Shown piece by piece: positions 1 through 6,395 of a stretch of DNA of 12,718 bases. Under the pieces are notes generated by a model. The model worked only from the letters and a program-made list of their open reading frames with translations. It made no database searches and had not been told where the DNA came from. The stretch is from Deferribacter abyssi (GTDB taxonomy: Bacteria; Chrysiogenota; Deferribacteres; Deferribacterales; Deferribacteraceae). Within the stretch, counting starts at the first letter, position 1. Each line of letters starts with the position of its first letter. Both the position numbers and the translations under genes were made by a program. The stretch lies in NCBI RefSeq assembly GCF_049472655.1, contig NZ_JAQNCS010000028.1, positions 1 through 12,718 on the forward strand, given 5' to 3'.

Positions 1-80
1 AATGACAAAATTAACCAAACAAAGAGAACTTTGAAGTGCTAACCAACTTGTGCAATGTCCTTTTATCATAATATTATTTA

Positions 81-119
81 TTGCAAAAATCGAAATCTAA
101 GTATATACTATGTATATAC
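81..119 (+). promoter_or_regulatory. mazEF promoter and autoregulatory operator
   Basis: A sigma-70-like promoter is visible: -35 TTGCAA (81-86), a 17-nt spacer, and -10 TATACT (104-109), placing transcription start near 115-118. Overlapping the -10 and start site are two copies of the self-palindromic octamer GTATATAC (101-108 and 112-119) separated by TAT. Each copy is a palindrome and the pair is also symmetric. This recalls the 'alternating palindrome' through which MazE and the MazE-MazF complex repress their own operon in E. coli. A further 10-bp palindrome ATAATATTAT (68-77) lies just upstream of the -35. Autorepression is inferred from position and family behaviour. Confidence 0.7.
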
Positions 120-143
120 AATATGTAAAAAAGAGGTAATGAT

Positions 144-389
144 ATGGCAATAATCCAAAAATGGGGAAATTCTCAAGGAATCAGAATACCTAAAAGATAT
201 CTAAGAAAAATCGGGCTTGATGTGGGAGATGTAATTGAAATTGAAATAAAAGGTAACAATTTAATTCTCAAACCGGTGAAATCGATTAAAAGACCTAAAA
301 TCAGTATTTATGACCTTTTTGAAAAAAATAGAGATTACCAAACTGAAGAATATGACTGGCAAAAACCACTAGGAAAAGAAGTATGGTAA
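144..389 (+). CDS. mazE: MazE-like antitoxin (SpoVT/AbrB fold)
   Basis: This is an 81-aa antitoxin that should bind and neutralise the MazF ribonuclease encoded next to it and, with MazF, repress the operon. Residues about 3-47 form a SpoVT/AbrB swapped-hairpin DNA-binding domain: the start reads KWGNSQGIRIPK, followed by GLDVGDVIEIE and then ILKPV. The acidic, aromatic tail (about 55-81), containing EEYDWQKPLGKEVW, matches the flexible C-terminal segment by which MazE proteins occupy the toxin's RNA-binding face. The ATG is preceded by AAGAGGT (131-137) at good spacing. The stop overlaps the toxin start by 7 nt, so translation is coupled. Length and motifs are normal for the family and nothing appears broken. 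Confidence 0.93.
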   Translation: MAIIQKWGNSQGIRIPKRYLRKIGLDVGDVIEIEIKGNNLILKPVKSIKRPKISIYDLFEKNRDYQTEEYDWQKPLGKEVW

Positions 390-727
390 AAAGATATGTT
401 CCTGAAAAAGGTGATATCGTTCACCTTGATTTTAATCCTACTCTGGGGCATGAACAAAAGGGAAAAAGATATGCTGTTGTGATCAGCCATTCTTATTTTA
501 ATCTAAAGACAGGAATGAGTTTCGTGATACCGATTACTTCAAAAATTAAGAATTATCCAACTCATATTATCATTGAGGAAGGCAAGATAAATGGAGTTGC
601 AATGGTGGATCAAATGAGAAGTATAGATTACAAAGCAAGAAATGCACAGTTTGTACAAAAGCTATCCGACAGCAAAATGGAAGAAATCTTAGACATAATC
701 GAATCAATAGTTTTTACGGAAGAATAG
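383..727 (+). CDS. mazF: MazF-like mRNA interferase toxin
   Basis: This is a 114-aa endoribonuclease toxin of the MazF/PemK/CcdB-fold family, expected to cleave mRNA at short specific sites when released from the antitoxin. The N-terminus reads RYVPEKGDIVHLDF, followed by GHEQKGKRYAVVIS, a FVIPITS strand and a GVAMVDQMRSID strand. By position E24 and R29 coincide with the catalytic E24 and R29 of E. coli MazF, and the whole protein lines up end to end with that enzyme (111 aa), so it looks intact and active. AGGAAAAG (371-378) within mazE serves as ribosome binding site. The cut sequence cannot be predicted from this alone, although closeness to E. coli MazF makes an ACA-like site possible. 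No clear rho-independent terminator follows. Confidence 0.94.
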   Translation: MVKRYVPEKGDIVHLDFNPTLGHEQKGKRYAVVISHSYFNLKTGMSFVIPITSKIKNYPTHIIIEEGKINGVAMVDQMRSIDYKARNAQFVQKLSDSKMEEILDIIESIVFTEE

Positions 728-847
728 ATACCTGTCATGCTAACTAATTAATAGTTCATTTATATCAGATGTAATAAGTGTAAATTTTTGTATGTAAAAT
801 ATCTACTAACACAATTACATTTCTATCCAAAGATGCTTTTTCAATAT

Positions 848-871
848 ATTCCTTGTTCCGGAATACGGAAT
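848..871. promoter_or_regulatory. 24-bp palindrome, possible operator
   Basis: The site has the form ATTCC-N3-TTCCGGAA-N3-GGAAT. Ten of the twelve symmetric base pairs match and the central TTCCGGAA is a perfect octamer. The paired TTCC half-sites spaced on one helical face look like a binding site for a dimeric or tetrameric regulator. A T-run occurs at 882-888, but 10 nt separate it from the stem and the palindrome leaves no natural loop, so a terminator is less likely. Which gene it would control is unclear: the next gene begins about 300 nt downstream. Confidence 0.4.
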
Positions 872-1137
872 GTTAACAGAATTTTTTTATAAAAGCATGG
901 TTAGGAGTTACATCTGAAAATATTAATCAAGGTATTAAAAGGTGGGTCATTTTTTGTGAAAAAAACAGAATAGTTTTATTTGAAAATTTAAGGGGATAAA
1001 ATATCCGAATTTTTCCGATTAACTAAAACAGTTTTTATTTTTAATACAATAAAATTATCTTTAGGCTGAGAGTTTATTTAAATTGTGTGTTATACTTCTA
1101 AAAATTTTAATTTTATATGCGACAAGATATGACGTAA

Positions 1138-1153
1138 AACATATTTATATGTT
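1138..1153. promoter_or_regulatory. Inverted repeat upstream of the 165-aa gene
   Basis: AACATAT-TT-ATATGTT is a perfect 7-bp inverted repeat with a 2-nt centre, lying 22 nt before the ATG at 1176 and only 9 nt before its Shine-Dalgarno. Its position is where a -10 region or start site of this gene would fall, so it could be an operator. A clean -35/-10 pair could not be assigned. In AT-rich DNA a repeat of this composition can arise by chance. Confidence 0.3.
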
Positions 1154-1175
1154 AATATATAGAAAGGAGGATATC

Positions 1176-1673
1176 ATGAAGCAAGGTATAAAAATTATTA
1201 ATTTTAAGGAAATGTATGAATTTTTAGTTTTCTTGTTAGTAAAAGCTTATCCAGAGATTCATAAAGACAAAATTATAGATGAATTGAATGATTATACAAT
1301 TATAGGAATTTGTAACTGCATATCTAATGAAAATACTTATCTTTATGATAATATTTGTGGTTCTTTTTATTTAAAATCGCTTTCAGATAAAAAAGGAGTA
1401 TTTGAAAGCGATGACTGGGTCTTGTTTAATTCTAATATCGGACTTTTCATTTTTCATACTAATGAAAAAGGGCACTTAAAAGAATGTGAATTTTTTTACA
1501 GAGCCGAGTATTATCCAGTATTTTTTCTAGATATCGTTAAAAAATTTACAAGTAAATCATATTTTAACATTTTCTTAAAATGTCTGGATTATAATAATGT
1601 AAAATATAGGAATTTAGATTATTTAAAAAATGAATTTCGTGTTTCTGATATAAATGTGATAGATGTTGAATAA
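1176..1673 (+). CDS. Hypothetical protein, 165 aa
   Basis: I do not recognise this protein. The frame is open from 1083, but the ATG at 1176 is clearly the start: it is preceded by AAAGGAGG (1163-1170) with a 5-nt spacer, the best single Shine-Dalgarno in this half of the window. The product begins MKQGIKIINFKEMYEFL and looks soluble, rich in Phe, Tyr, Asn and Lys, with no signal peptide or clear membrane segment. Cysteines are scattered (ICNC, ICGSF, KECEFF, LKCLDY) without a metal-site spacing. The middle (about 55-110) alternates hydrophobic and polar residues as in a beta-sheet domain. It is transcribed alone, flanked by long gaps on both sides, between the toxin-antitoxin pair and the WYL regulator, and could be an accessory-island cargo gene. 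No function is proposed. Confidence 0.72.
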   Translation: MKQGIKIINFKEMYEFLVFLLVKAYPEIHKDKIIDELNDYTIIGICNCISNENTYLYDNICGSFYLKSLSDKKGVFESDDWVLFNSNIGLFIFHTNEKGHLKECEFFYRAEYYPVFFLDIVKKFTSKSYFNIFLKCLDYNNVKYRNLDYLKNEFRVSDINVIDVE

Positions 1674-1847
1674 ATTATTCAGTATTTTGTGGGTTTTGAT
1701 GAGGCATAACTTGTTGTATTTAAATACTAAACTGGAGTCACCCCATTTTTTGCAAAACCTGTTTAAATGAGTTTAAGGATGTTAAACAATGTATGAACAC
1801 ATTATTAAGATGAATTATCACATACTTATAACATATTGATAATAAAT

Positions 1848-1994
1848 AGATTGCTTCGCTTGCGCTCGCAATGACGAATATGTTTACGTCACCAGCGAAG
1901 GAACGATAGTGACGAAGCAATCTCACAATCATGTTACCAGCGATGAGCGGTAGCGACGAAGCAATCTCATTCACTTCACACAAAAAGATTGCTT
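1848..1994. repeat. GC-rich intergenic repeat, likely dispersed element
   Basis: A block clearly richer in G+C than its surroundings contains AGATTGCTTCG at 1848-1858, its exact reverse complement CGAAGCAATCT at 1913-1923 and again at 1957-1967, and AGATTGCTT at 1986-1994. Two inverted pairs result: 1848-1858 with 1913-1923, and 1959-1967 with 1986-1994. In addition, two degenerate direct copies of about 35 nt (1891-1925 and 1936-1969) share the ACCAGCGA...GACGAAGCAATCTCA framework with a period of about 45 nt. The GCTTGCGCTCGCAATGACG core resembles short intergenic repeats scattered through many bacterial genomes. It has no transposase and may be a non-autonomous or structural repeat. Confidence 0.7.
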
Positions 1995-2018
1995 AGACTA
2001 AGAAATATTGTGTAAAAT
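1989..2018 (+). promoter_or_regulatory. Possible promoter of the WYL regulator gene
   Basis: TTGCTT (1989-1994) and TAAAAT (2013-2018) are separated by 18 nt, giving a plausible sigma-70 promoter with a start near 2025 and a short leader before 2057. The -35 hexamer is the terminal part of the GC-rich repeat, so the repeat would supply half of the promoter. This is a motif-level guess in AT-rich DNA. Confidence 0.35.
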
Positions 2019-2056
2019 AAATAAATGATTGGTTATATGAATATAAGTTGGAAGAA

Positions 2057-2977
2057 ATGAATAAGCTATTTACTGCATTAAGATTGATAAAATTACTAAA
2101 TGAACGAAAAAAAATAAATTCAAAAATAGTGGCAGAAGAATTAGAAGTCAGTATAAGAACGGCTCAACGATATTTATTAGAACTACAAATTTTACCTGGT
2201 GTTATTTATGATGAAAAAACTAAAACTTATAGTTTATTAGACCATTATAAATTTGAAGGTACATTATTATCTCAGACTGAATTATCTTATCTAAATGCAT
2301 TGTTTGATTTTATTACAAAATATACAAACGAATCTACCACTGAATATTTGATAAATTTAAAAAAGAAGATTTTTCATTTAAACACTCTGTCGTCACCTAT
2401 AAACTTTTTGTATGTGGATACTATACCATTTGAGACTATTGCCCCTACCATAACTAAATTAGAACAATCAATTAGAGAAAAGAAAGTGGTTCGGTTTTAT
2501 TATAAACGATATAAAAAAGAATATACGGTAAAGCCATATAAAATCCTGTTATCAGAAGGGTTTTGGTATTTAGTGGGTGAGCATGATGATGTTTTAAAGA
2601 AGTTTTTAGTTGATCAGATTGAGAAGCTTAATTTATTGGATAGTTTTTTCGTACCAAAAATGGATATTGATAAGCTTTTAAACTCAGCAAATAATATTTG
2701 GTTTTCGGAAGATGAAAAAGATGATGTTGTTATAAAAGTTGATAAAATTGTTGCTGATTATTTTAGAAGGAAAAAATGTTTAACAGGACAGATTATAGAA
2801 TCTGATTTAGAAGATGGACTTGTAGTAAGATTTACTGTTTTTAATGATTCTGATTTTATTTATCAAATAATTCGCTGGGCACCGTACATAGAAGTTATTT
2901 CACCAAAGAAATATAAAGAAGTCCTGAGAAAATATTTAATAAATTCACTTAGAAAAATATCAGACGACATAAACTGA
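2057..2977 (+). CDS. HTH-WYL domain transcriptional regulator
   Basis: This is a 306-aa DNA-binding regulator of the YafY/PafC-like WYL group. Residues about 5-45 form a winged helix-turn-helix (recognition stretch VAEELEVSIRTAQRYL). Residues about 135-200 form the WYL domain, with the diagnostic W170-Y171-L172 followed by VGEHD and the preceding VVRFYYKRY strand. The C-terminal 215-306 is a WCX-like extension. WYL domains are thought to sense ligands, possibly nucleic-acid fragments, and such proteins often control or accompany phage-defence loci. It lies upstream and in the same direction as the five-gene operon, separated by about 300 nt with a separate promoter, so it is a good candidate regulator of it. 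The start is uncertain: TTG at 2048 (309 aa) is also possible; neither has a well-spaced Shine-Dalgarno and ATG was preferred. Confidence 0.9.
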   Translation: MNKLFTALRLIKLLNERKKINSKIVAEELEVSIRTAQRYLLELQILPGVIYDEKTKTYSLLDHYKFEGTLLSQTELSYLNALFDFITKYTNESTTEYLINLKKKIFHLNTLSSPINFLYVDTIPFETIAPTITKLEQSIREKKVVRFYYKRYKKEYTVKPYKILLSEGFWYLVGEHDDVLKKFLVDQIEKLNLLDSFFVPKMDIDKLLNSANNIWFSEDEKDDVVIKVDKIVADYFRRKKCLTGQIIESDLEDGLVVRFTVFNDSDFIYQIIRWAPYIEVISPKKYKEVLRKYLINSLRKISDDIN

Positions 2978-3186
2978 CGCTTATTGGGATTATAATAATT
3001 ATAAAACTGACATTAGAGGTATTCATGAAGCATGATTTCCTTATTTAAAGGGTACATCGCTTTGGTTATCCTTAATTTTAGCTATTAAAGAGTTGTTTGT
3101 TTTTTTAATAGAAAATTAGTAGAGGTAGTGAAGCAAGTTGCAATTAGAATTTAAAATGAAATTTATTAAAACAGCATATGTTATTT

Positions 3187-3215
3187 TAAACTAATAGATG
3201 AAATTATGCTATAAT
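3187..3215 (+). promoter_or_regulatory. Extended -10 promoter of the addA-like operon
   Basis: The perfect -10 TATAAT (3210-3215) is preceded by TG at 3207-3208, the extended -10 arrangement TGnTATAAT. A weak -35 (TAAACT at 3187-3192, or TTAAAC one base earlier) lies 17-18 nt upstream. Transcription would start near 3222, leaving a leader of about 57 nt before the ATG at 3279. This is the best promoter match in the window after that of mazEF. The rest of the gap (2978-3186) shows no gene, no clear terminator and no other strong signal. Confidence 0.65.
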
Positions 3216-3222
3216 TATTTTT

Positions 3223-3272
3223 GGTGGGGCAATGAGGGTGGGTAACTTTTGTTAAGTGGGATGTAAAGAGGG
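3223..3272 (+). promoter_or_regulatory. G-rich 5' leader of the operon
   Basis: Within AT-rich surroundings the leader holds five G-runs on the coding strand: 3226-3229, 3236-3238, 3240-3242, 3258-3260 and 3270-3272. The gaps between them are 6, 1, 15 and 9 nt. The last run belongs to the Shine-Dalgarno GAGGG (3268-3272), six nt before the ATG. Folding of the first runs into a two- or three-tier quadruplex with the later ones could hide the ribosome site. This is a composition-based suggestion only, and one loop is long for a stable structure. Confidence 0.3.
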
Positions 3273-3278
3273 TTAAAC

Positions 3279-6200
3279 ATGAGTGATAAAGAATCAAATC
3301 AATTTATTAATAGCTTATGTATTGAAGCTTCGGCAGGATCGGGCAAGACTTATCAGCTTGCTAAAAGATTTATTCATTTACTAACATTATACTTACAATC
3401 TAAAAAATCAAATGTTAGCAGGAAAACCTGCGAAGTATCTAATCCAGGAATAGATGATGAATTTTTATATCCTGTTTCAATTGGCTCTATTGTTGCGATC
3501 ACATTTACTAATAAAGCAGCAGCTGAGATGAAAGAAAGAGTAATACTGTTTTTAAAAAAATTAGCAGGTATTTATAAAGATAGTAAATTTGATAAGACTA
3601 ATTTTAATGTTGAAGAAAGAGATGCTTTAGCATTGTTAGTAGATATAATAAAAAATCATAGTGATTTTAATATCACTACAATTGATTCATTTATGAATAG
3701 AATTTTAAAAGCATTTGCAATCGATTTAAAGATTTATCCCGATTACGAAATTACTTTTGATAGGGATGAAATTTTTCAACTTGCAATAGATGATCTTATT
3801 ACAGATCCAAGTAATTTTAACGATTTACTCAATTTTCTTAATAGTCTTTTATATTTGGAATATAAGGGTATGAACGCAGAATATATCATTAGGCAGGGAA
3901 TTGAGAAGTTTAGAGATGTAGATATCCCTGATAATTTATTAATTTTTGATGATTTATGTGACAGATTCCAAGTAACTGCAAAGAATTTAAGAGAAATAAA
4001 AACAGAAATAGAGAATTGTGTAGAAAACAATATATCTTTTATTGAAAGTTTCGTCGAAGATAACAAAGCCACATTTGACGGACGAAAAATAAAGAAATTT
4101 AAGAATTTAAATTTCGACAAAGTGGTTGATAGGTATAGTGGCTTTAAAGAAATTGTCGAAGCTAATTCTTTATTAGAATTGTTTGGTAAAAATAAATTTT
4201 TAGATAGTTCAAAAGAAAGCGAGTTTATTTCTAAATTAAAAGAATGTGTTGTAGCTGTCGAAAAATATCTTTTACTAAAACATGTGTATGAAACTAACTC
4301 TGTAGCTGTTCAGTTAAGAAAGTTTAGGCAGAAAGAAACAGAGATTAAGTCATTTTTAAATATTGTTGATGGGAGTAGGATAGCTAAAGATGTAAGTGAT
4401 ATTTTACTAAAGGATTCAGGTGTCAGTTATGCTTTTTGTAGGTTAGGGGAAAGGATATCACATTATTTGATTGACGAGTTTCAGGATACATCGAAGGAAC
4501 AGTTTGATGCTATATACCACCTAATTGAAAATGCCGTTGCAGAAGGTGGTTCATTATTTATAGTTGGTGATAAAAAGCAGGCAATATATGCGTGGAGAGG
4601 CGGAGATTATACAATATTTGATGAAGTACTTGGGAAAAACAACTTGAGAATAGCACAAGATTATATCAACACGAATTACCGTTCTTCTAAAAATGTAGTT
4701 GAAGTTAATAATAAGATTTTTGATGTTAACAATATCTTTAACAATGATTTTAACGATGTATTAGATAACCAATATAAGAATCTTTTGGCTGATAAGTTAA
4801 AACAAGCCATCGAAGATATTTACAAAAAATCATCGCAAAACAACTATATTGATTCAGAGGGGTATGTAGAAATTAATTTAAGAGAAATGAATGATGACAG
4901 CAGTGAATCTATTGAAGAAGATTTTTATCATCATGAATTTAAAAATATTCTAAGCAAGCTACTTTACGACAAAAAAATTAAACCATCTGATATAATGATT
5001 TTATTAAGAAGTAAGAAGAATATTGATAAAGTGGTAGAGTGGGTAAGAAAGGATTTTCCAGAGATTCCGTTTATTACAGAAGATTCTCTTGTACTATTAA
5101 ATAATTTTGAAATTAAAAAAATTCTTTTGTTATTGTCAGCCGTTATTTATTCAAATGATGATAGTTACAAATCTGCTTTGAAGATAGTAGGTGTAGAACC
5201 AGCTATTGTTAGTGAAATAGAGGAAGATGTAAACTTATTATCACCATATGAAGTTTTTTGTAAATTAATGAGTTTGGATATTTTTGATGTAGACAACAAT
5301 AGATTGTATTTTGATAGATTATTAGAAGAAGTTTTGAAATTGACCGAGTCCCAAAAGAGTTTGGAAGATATATTAGAGTATTTTTATAATAATAAAGATA
5401 TAACAATTACTATTAGCGAGGATTTGGATGCCTTAAAGATAATGACAATCCATAAAGCAAAAGGACTTGAAAGTTATACAGTAATTATTCCCTTTTATGA
5501 CTGGAGTCTATACGATACTAAAAATATAACAATTTATGATAGTGTAAACATTTCGTCTTTGACACAAAATGACGAATATGTGTTTGTTAAAATCAGTGGT
5601 GATTTAAAAGATATTTTACCGGATGCTAAGGAAAAATATTTTGAGCACGTAAAGACAAAATTTATAGAGTCTCTTAATCTTATGTATGTCGCCAACACAA
5701 GAGCGAAAGAAAATTTATTTATACTAGGCGCTTACAAGCTTACAAAAGAAGGTAAATACGGTAAAACAATTACTGCGGCAAATTTATTACATATGATTTT
5801 AAATAAAATAAAAGAGAGTGATAACCTTGAATATCCTTACATAGTTGGAGATTTGAAAAGTGAAAGTCAACAAGATAAGTCGAAAGAAGCTCATTATAAC
5901 TATAAATTAAAAATAAATTCTACTTTTAGGGAATTTTTAAAAGTTTATCCAGAAAATTACTTTTTAAATCTTACTCCTACTGAAAAATTATTGGGTGAGT
6001 TATATCACATGGCTATGTCATATATTGGAAAGATAGAAGAAAATGATGATTTAGATAGTATAATAAAAAATGCTTATGACAAAGCATCTAAAATTCTTAA
6101 ATATAAGAATGAGATTGTAATAGATTTGATGAAAAGAACATTAATTGATTTAAGGAATTATTATTATGAAATAGATAATTATTGGAATGAAAAAGAACTT

Positions 6201-6395
6201 GTTGATAGACAAGGGAGAATTTTCAGACTCGACAGGTTAGTAAAGAAAGGTGATTATTATTACATAATTGATTTTAAAACAGGAGAAAAAGAACATAAGC
6301 ATGATTCACAGCTAAGAGATTATATGAAGTTTTTTAATAATGCTAAAGGTGTTATTTATTATACAGAAACGGGAGAGATTGTGAGTGTCAGTTAA
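3279..6395 (+). CDS. addA: AddA-like UvrD helicase with C-terminal nuclease
   Basis: This 1038-aa superfamily 1A ATP-dependent DNA helicase/exonuclease would unwind and degrade double-stranded DNA ends together with the AddB-like product that follows. All helicase motifs are intact: Walker A ASAGSGKT (17-24, K23), motif Ia ITFTNKAAAEMKER (74-87), TIDSF (134-138), motif II IDEFQDTS with D399/E400, motif III GDKKQAIYAWRGGD (430-443), motif V IMTIHKAKGLE (721-731), and motif VI MYVANTRAK (802-810, R808). The C-terminus carries a PD-(D/E)XK RecB-type nuclease: D985 in RLDRL, D998 and K1000 in IDFKTG, then Q1011-x3-Y1015. It is shorter than B. subtilis AddA (1232 aa). The ATG has GAGGG six nt upstream. 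The 3' end overlaps the next gene by 11 nt. Whether this is the cell's only AddA or an extra, island-borne copy cannot be told from the window. Confidence 0.93.
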   Translation: MSDKESNQFINSLCIEASAGSGKTYQLAKRFIHLLTLYLQSKKSNVSRKTCEVSNPGIDDEFLYPVSIGSIVAITFTNKAAAEMKERVILFLKKLAGIYKDSKFDKTNFNVEERDALALLVDIIKNHSDFNITTIDSFMNRILKAFAIDLKIYPDYEITFDRDEIFQLAIDDLITDPSNFNDLLNFLNSLLYLEYKGMNAEYIIRQGIEKFRDVDIPDNLLIFDDLCDRFQVTAKNLREIKTEIENCVENNISFIESFVEDNKATFDGRKIKKFKNLNFDKVVDRYSGFKEIVEANSLLELFGKNKFLDSSKESEFISKLKECVVAVEKYLLLKHVYETNSVAVQLRKFRQKETEIKSFLNIVDGSRIAKDVSDILLKDSGVSYAFCRLGERISHYLIDEFQDTSKEQFDAIYHLIENAVAEGGSLFIVGDKKQAIYAWRGGDYTIFDEVLGKNNLRIAQDYINTNYRSSKNVVEVNNKIFDVNNIFNNDFNDVLDNQYKNLLADKLKQAIEDIYKKSSQNNYIDSEGYVEINLREMNDDSSESIEEDFYHHEFKNILSKLLYDKKIKPSDIMILLRSKKNIDKVVEWVRKDFPEIPFITEDSLVLLNNFEIKKILLLLSAVIYSNDDSYKSALKIVGVEPAIVSEIEEDVNLLSPYEVFCKLMSLDIFDVDNNRLYFDRLLEEVLKLTESQKSLEDILEYFYNNKDITITISEDLDALKIMTIHKAKGLESYTVIIPFYDWSLYDTKNITIYDSVNISSLTQNDEYVFVKISGDLKDILPDAKEKYFEHVKTKFIESLNLMYVANTRAKENLFILGAYKLTKEGKYGKTITAANLLHMILNKIKESDNLEYPYIVGDLKSESQQDKSKEAHYNYKLKINSTFREFLKVYPENYFLNLTPTEKLLGELYHMAMSYIGKIEENDDLDSIIKNAYDKASKILKYKNEIVIDLMKRTLIDLRNYYYEIDNYWNEKELVDRQGRIFRLDRLVKKGDYYYIIDFKTGEKEHKHDSQLRDYMKFFNNAKGVIYYTETGEIVSVS

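Larger units (their letters stand above)
728..1175. other. Non-coding gap with palindromes
   Basis: No convincing gene is present between mazF and the next start; only ORFs of a few codons occur. The gap is AT-rich and holds a strong 24-bp imperfect palindrome (848-871), the small inverted repeat GGATA-AAA-TATCC (994-1006), a T6/A7 inverted tract (950-965) likely to bend DNA, and the inverted repeat at 1138-1153. The first and last of these are described separately. No tRNA, insertion-sequence end or CRISPR repeat was seen. Confidence 0.6.
1674..2056. other. Non-coding gap with GC-rich repeat
   Basis: No real gene is seen here. An open frame on the minus strand (1738-1983) is produced by the repeat unit and has no ribosome binding site or recognisable product. 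The gap contains a 7-bp inverted repeat TGTTTAA/TTAAACA (1760-1766 and 1782-1788), the GC-rich repeat at 1848-1994, and a possible promoter for the WYL gene at its right end. No obvious rho-independent terminator follows the 165-aa gene. Confidence 0.6.

Noticed and set aside
1..42. Possible end of an upstream gene or a tiny ORF (ATG at 2)
   Set aside because: Frame 1 is open for 13 codons to TAA at 40-42, and frame 2 encodes a 10-residue peptide. Neither is long enough to support.
742..756. AACTA-N5-TAGTT inverted repeat after mazF as a terminator
   Set aside because: The stem is only five A/T-rich pairs with no following T-run; too weak to call.
1083..1175. Upstream extension of the 165-aa gene to an ATG at 1083
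   Set aside because: No Shine-Dalgarno precedes it, and the ATG at 1176 has AAAGGAGG at ideal spacing; the extra 31 residues look like untranslated leader.
1760..1788. TGTTTAA/TTAAACA inverted repeat as terminator or operator
   Set aside because: The arms are short and made of A/T-rich sequence, the spacer is 15 nt and no T-run follows; likely chance in this composition.
1738..1983. Minus-strand open frame of 81 codons
   Set aside because: It is created by the GC-rich repeat, lacks a ribosome site and has no recognisable product.
1848..1994. CRISPR-like array
   Set aside because: The repeat copies alternate in orientation, differ in sequence and are not separated by equal-length unique spacers.
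3776..4120. Minus-strand open frames inside the addA-, addB-, unknown- and PLD-like genes (also 5209-5406, 9107-9355, 9848-10120, 10692-10892, 11314-11697)
   Set aside because: All lie antisense within well-supported genes, have low-complexity Ser/Phe/Leu-rich translations typical of AT-rich shadows, and no ribosome sites.
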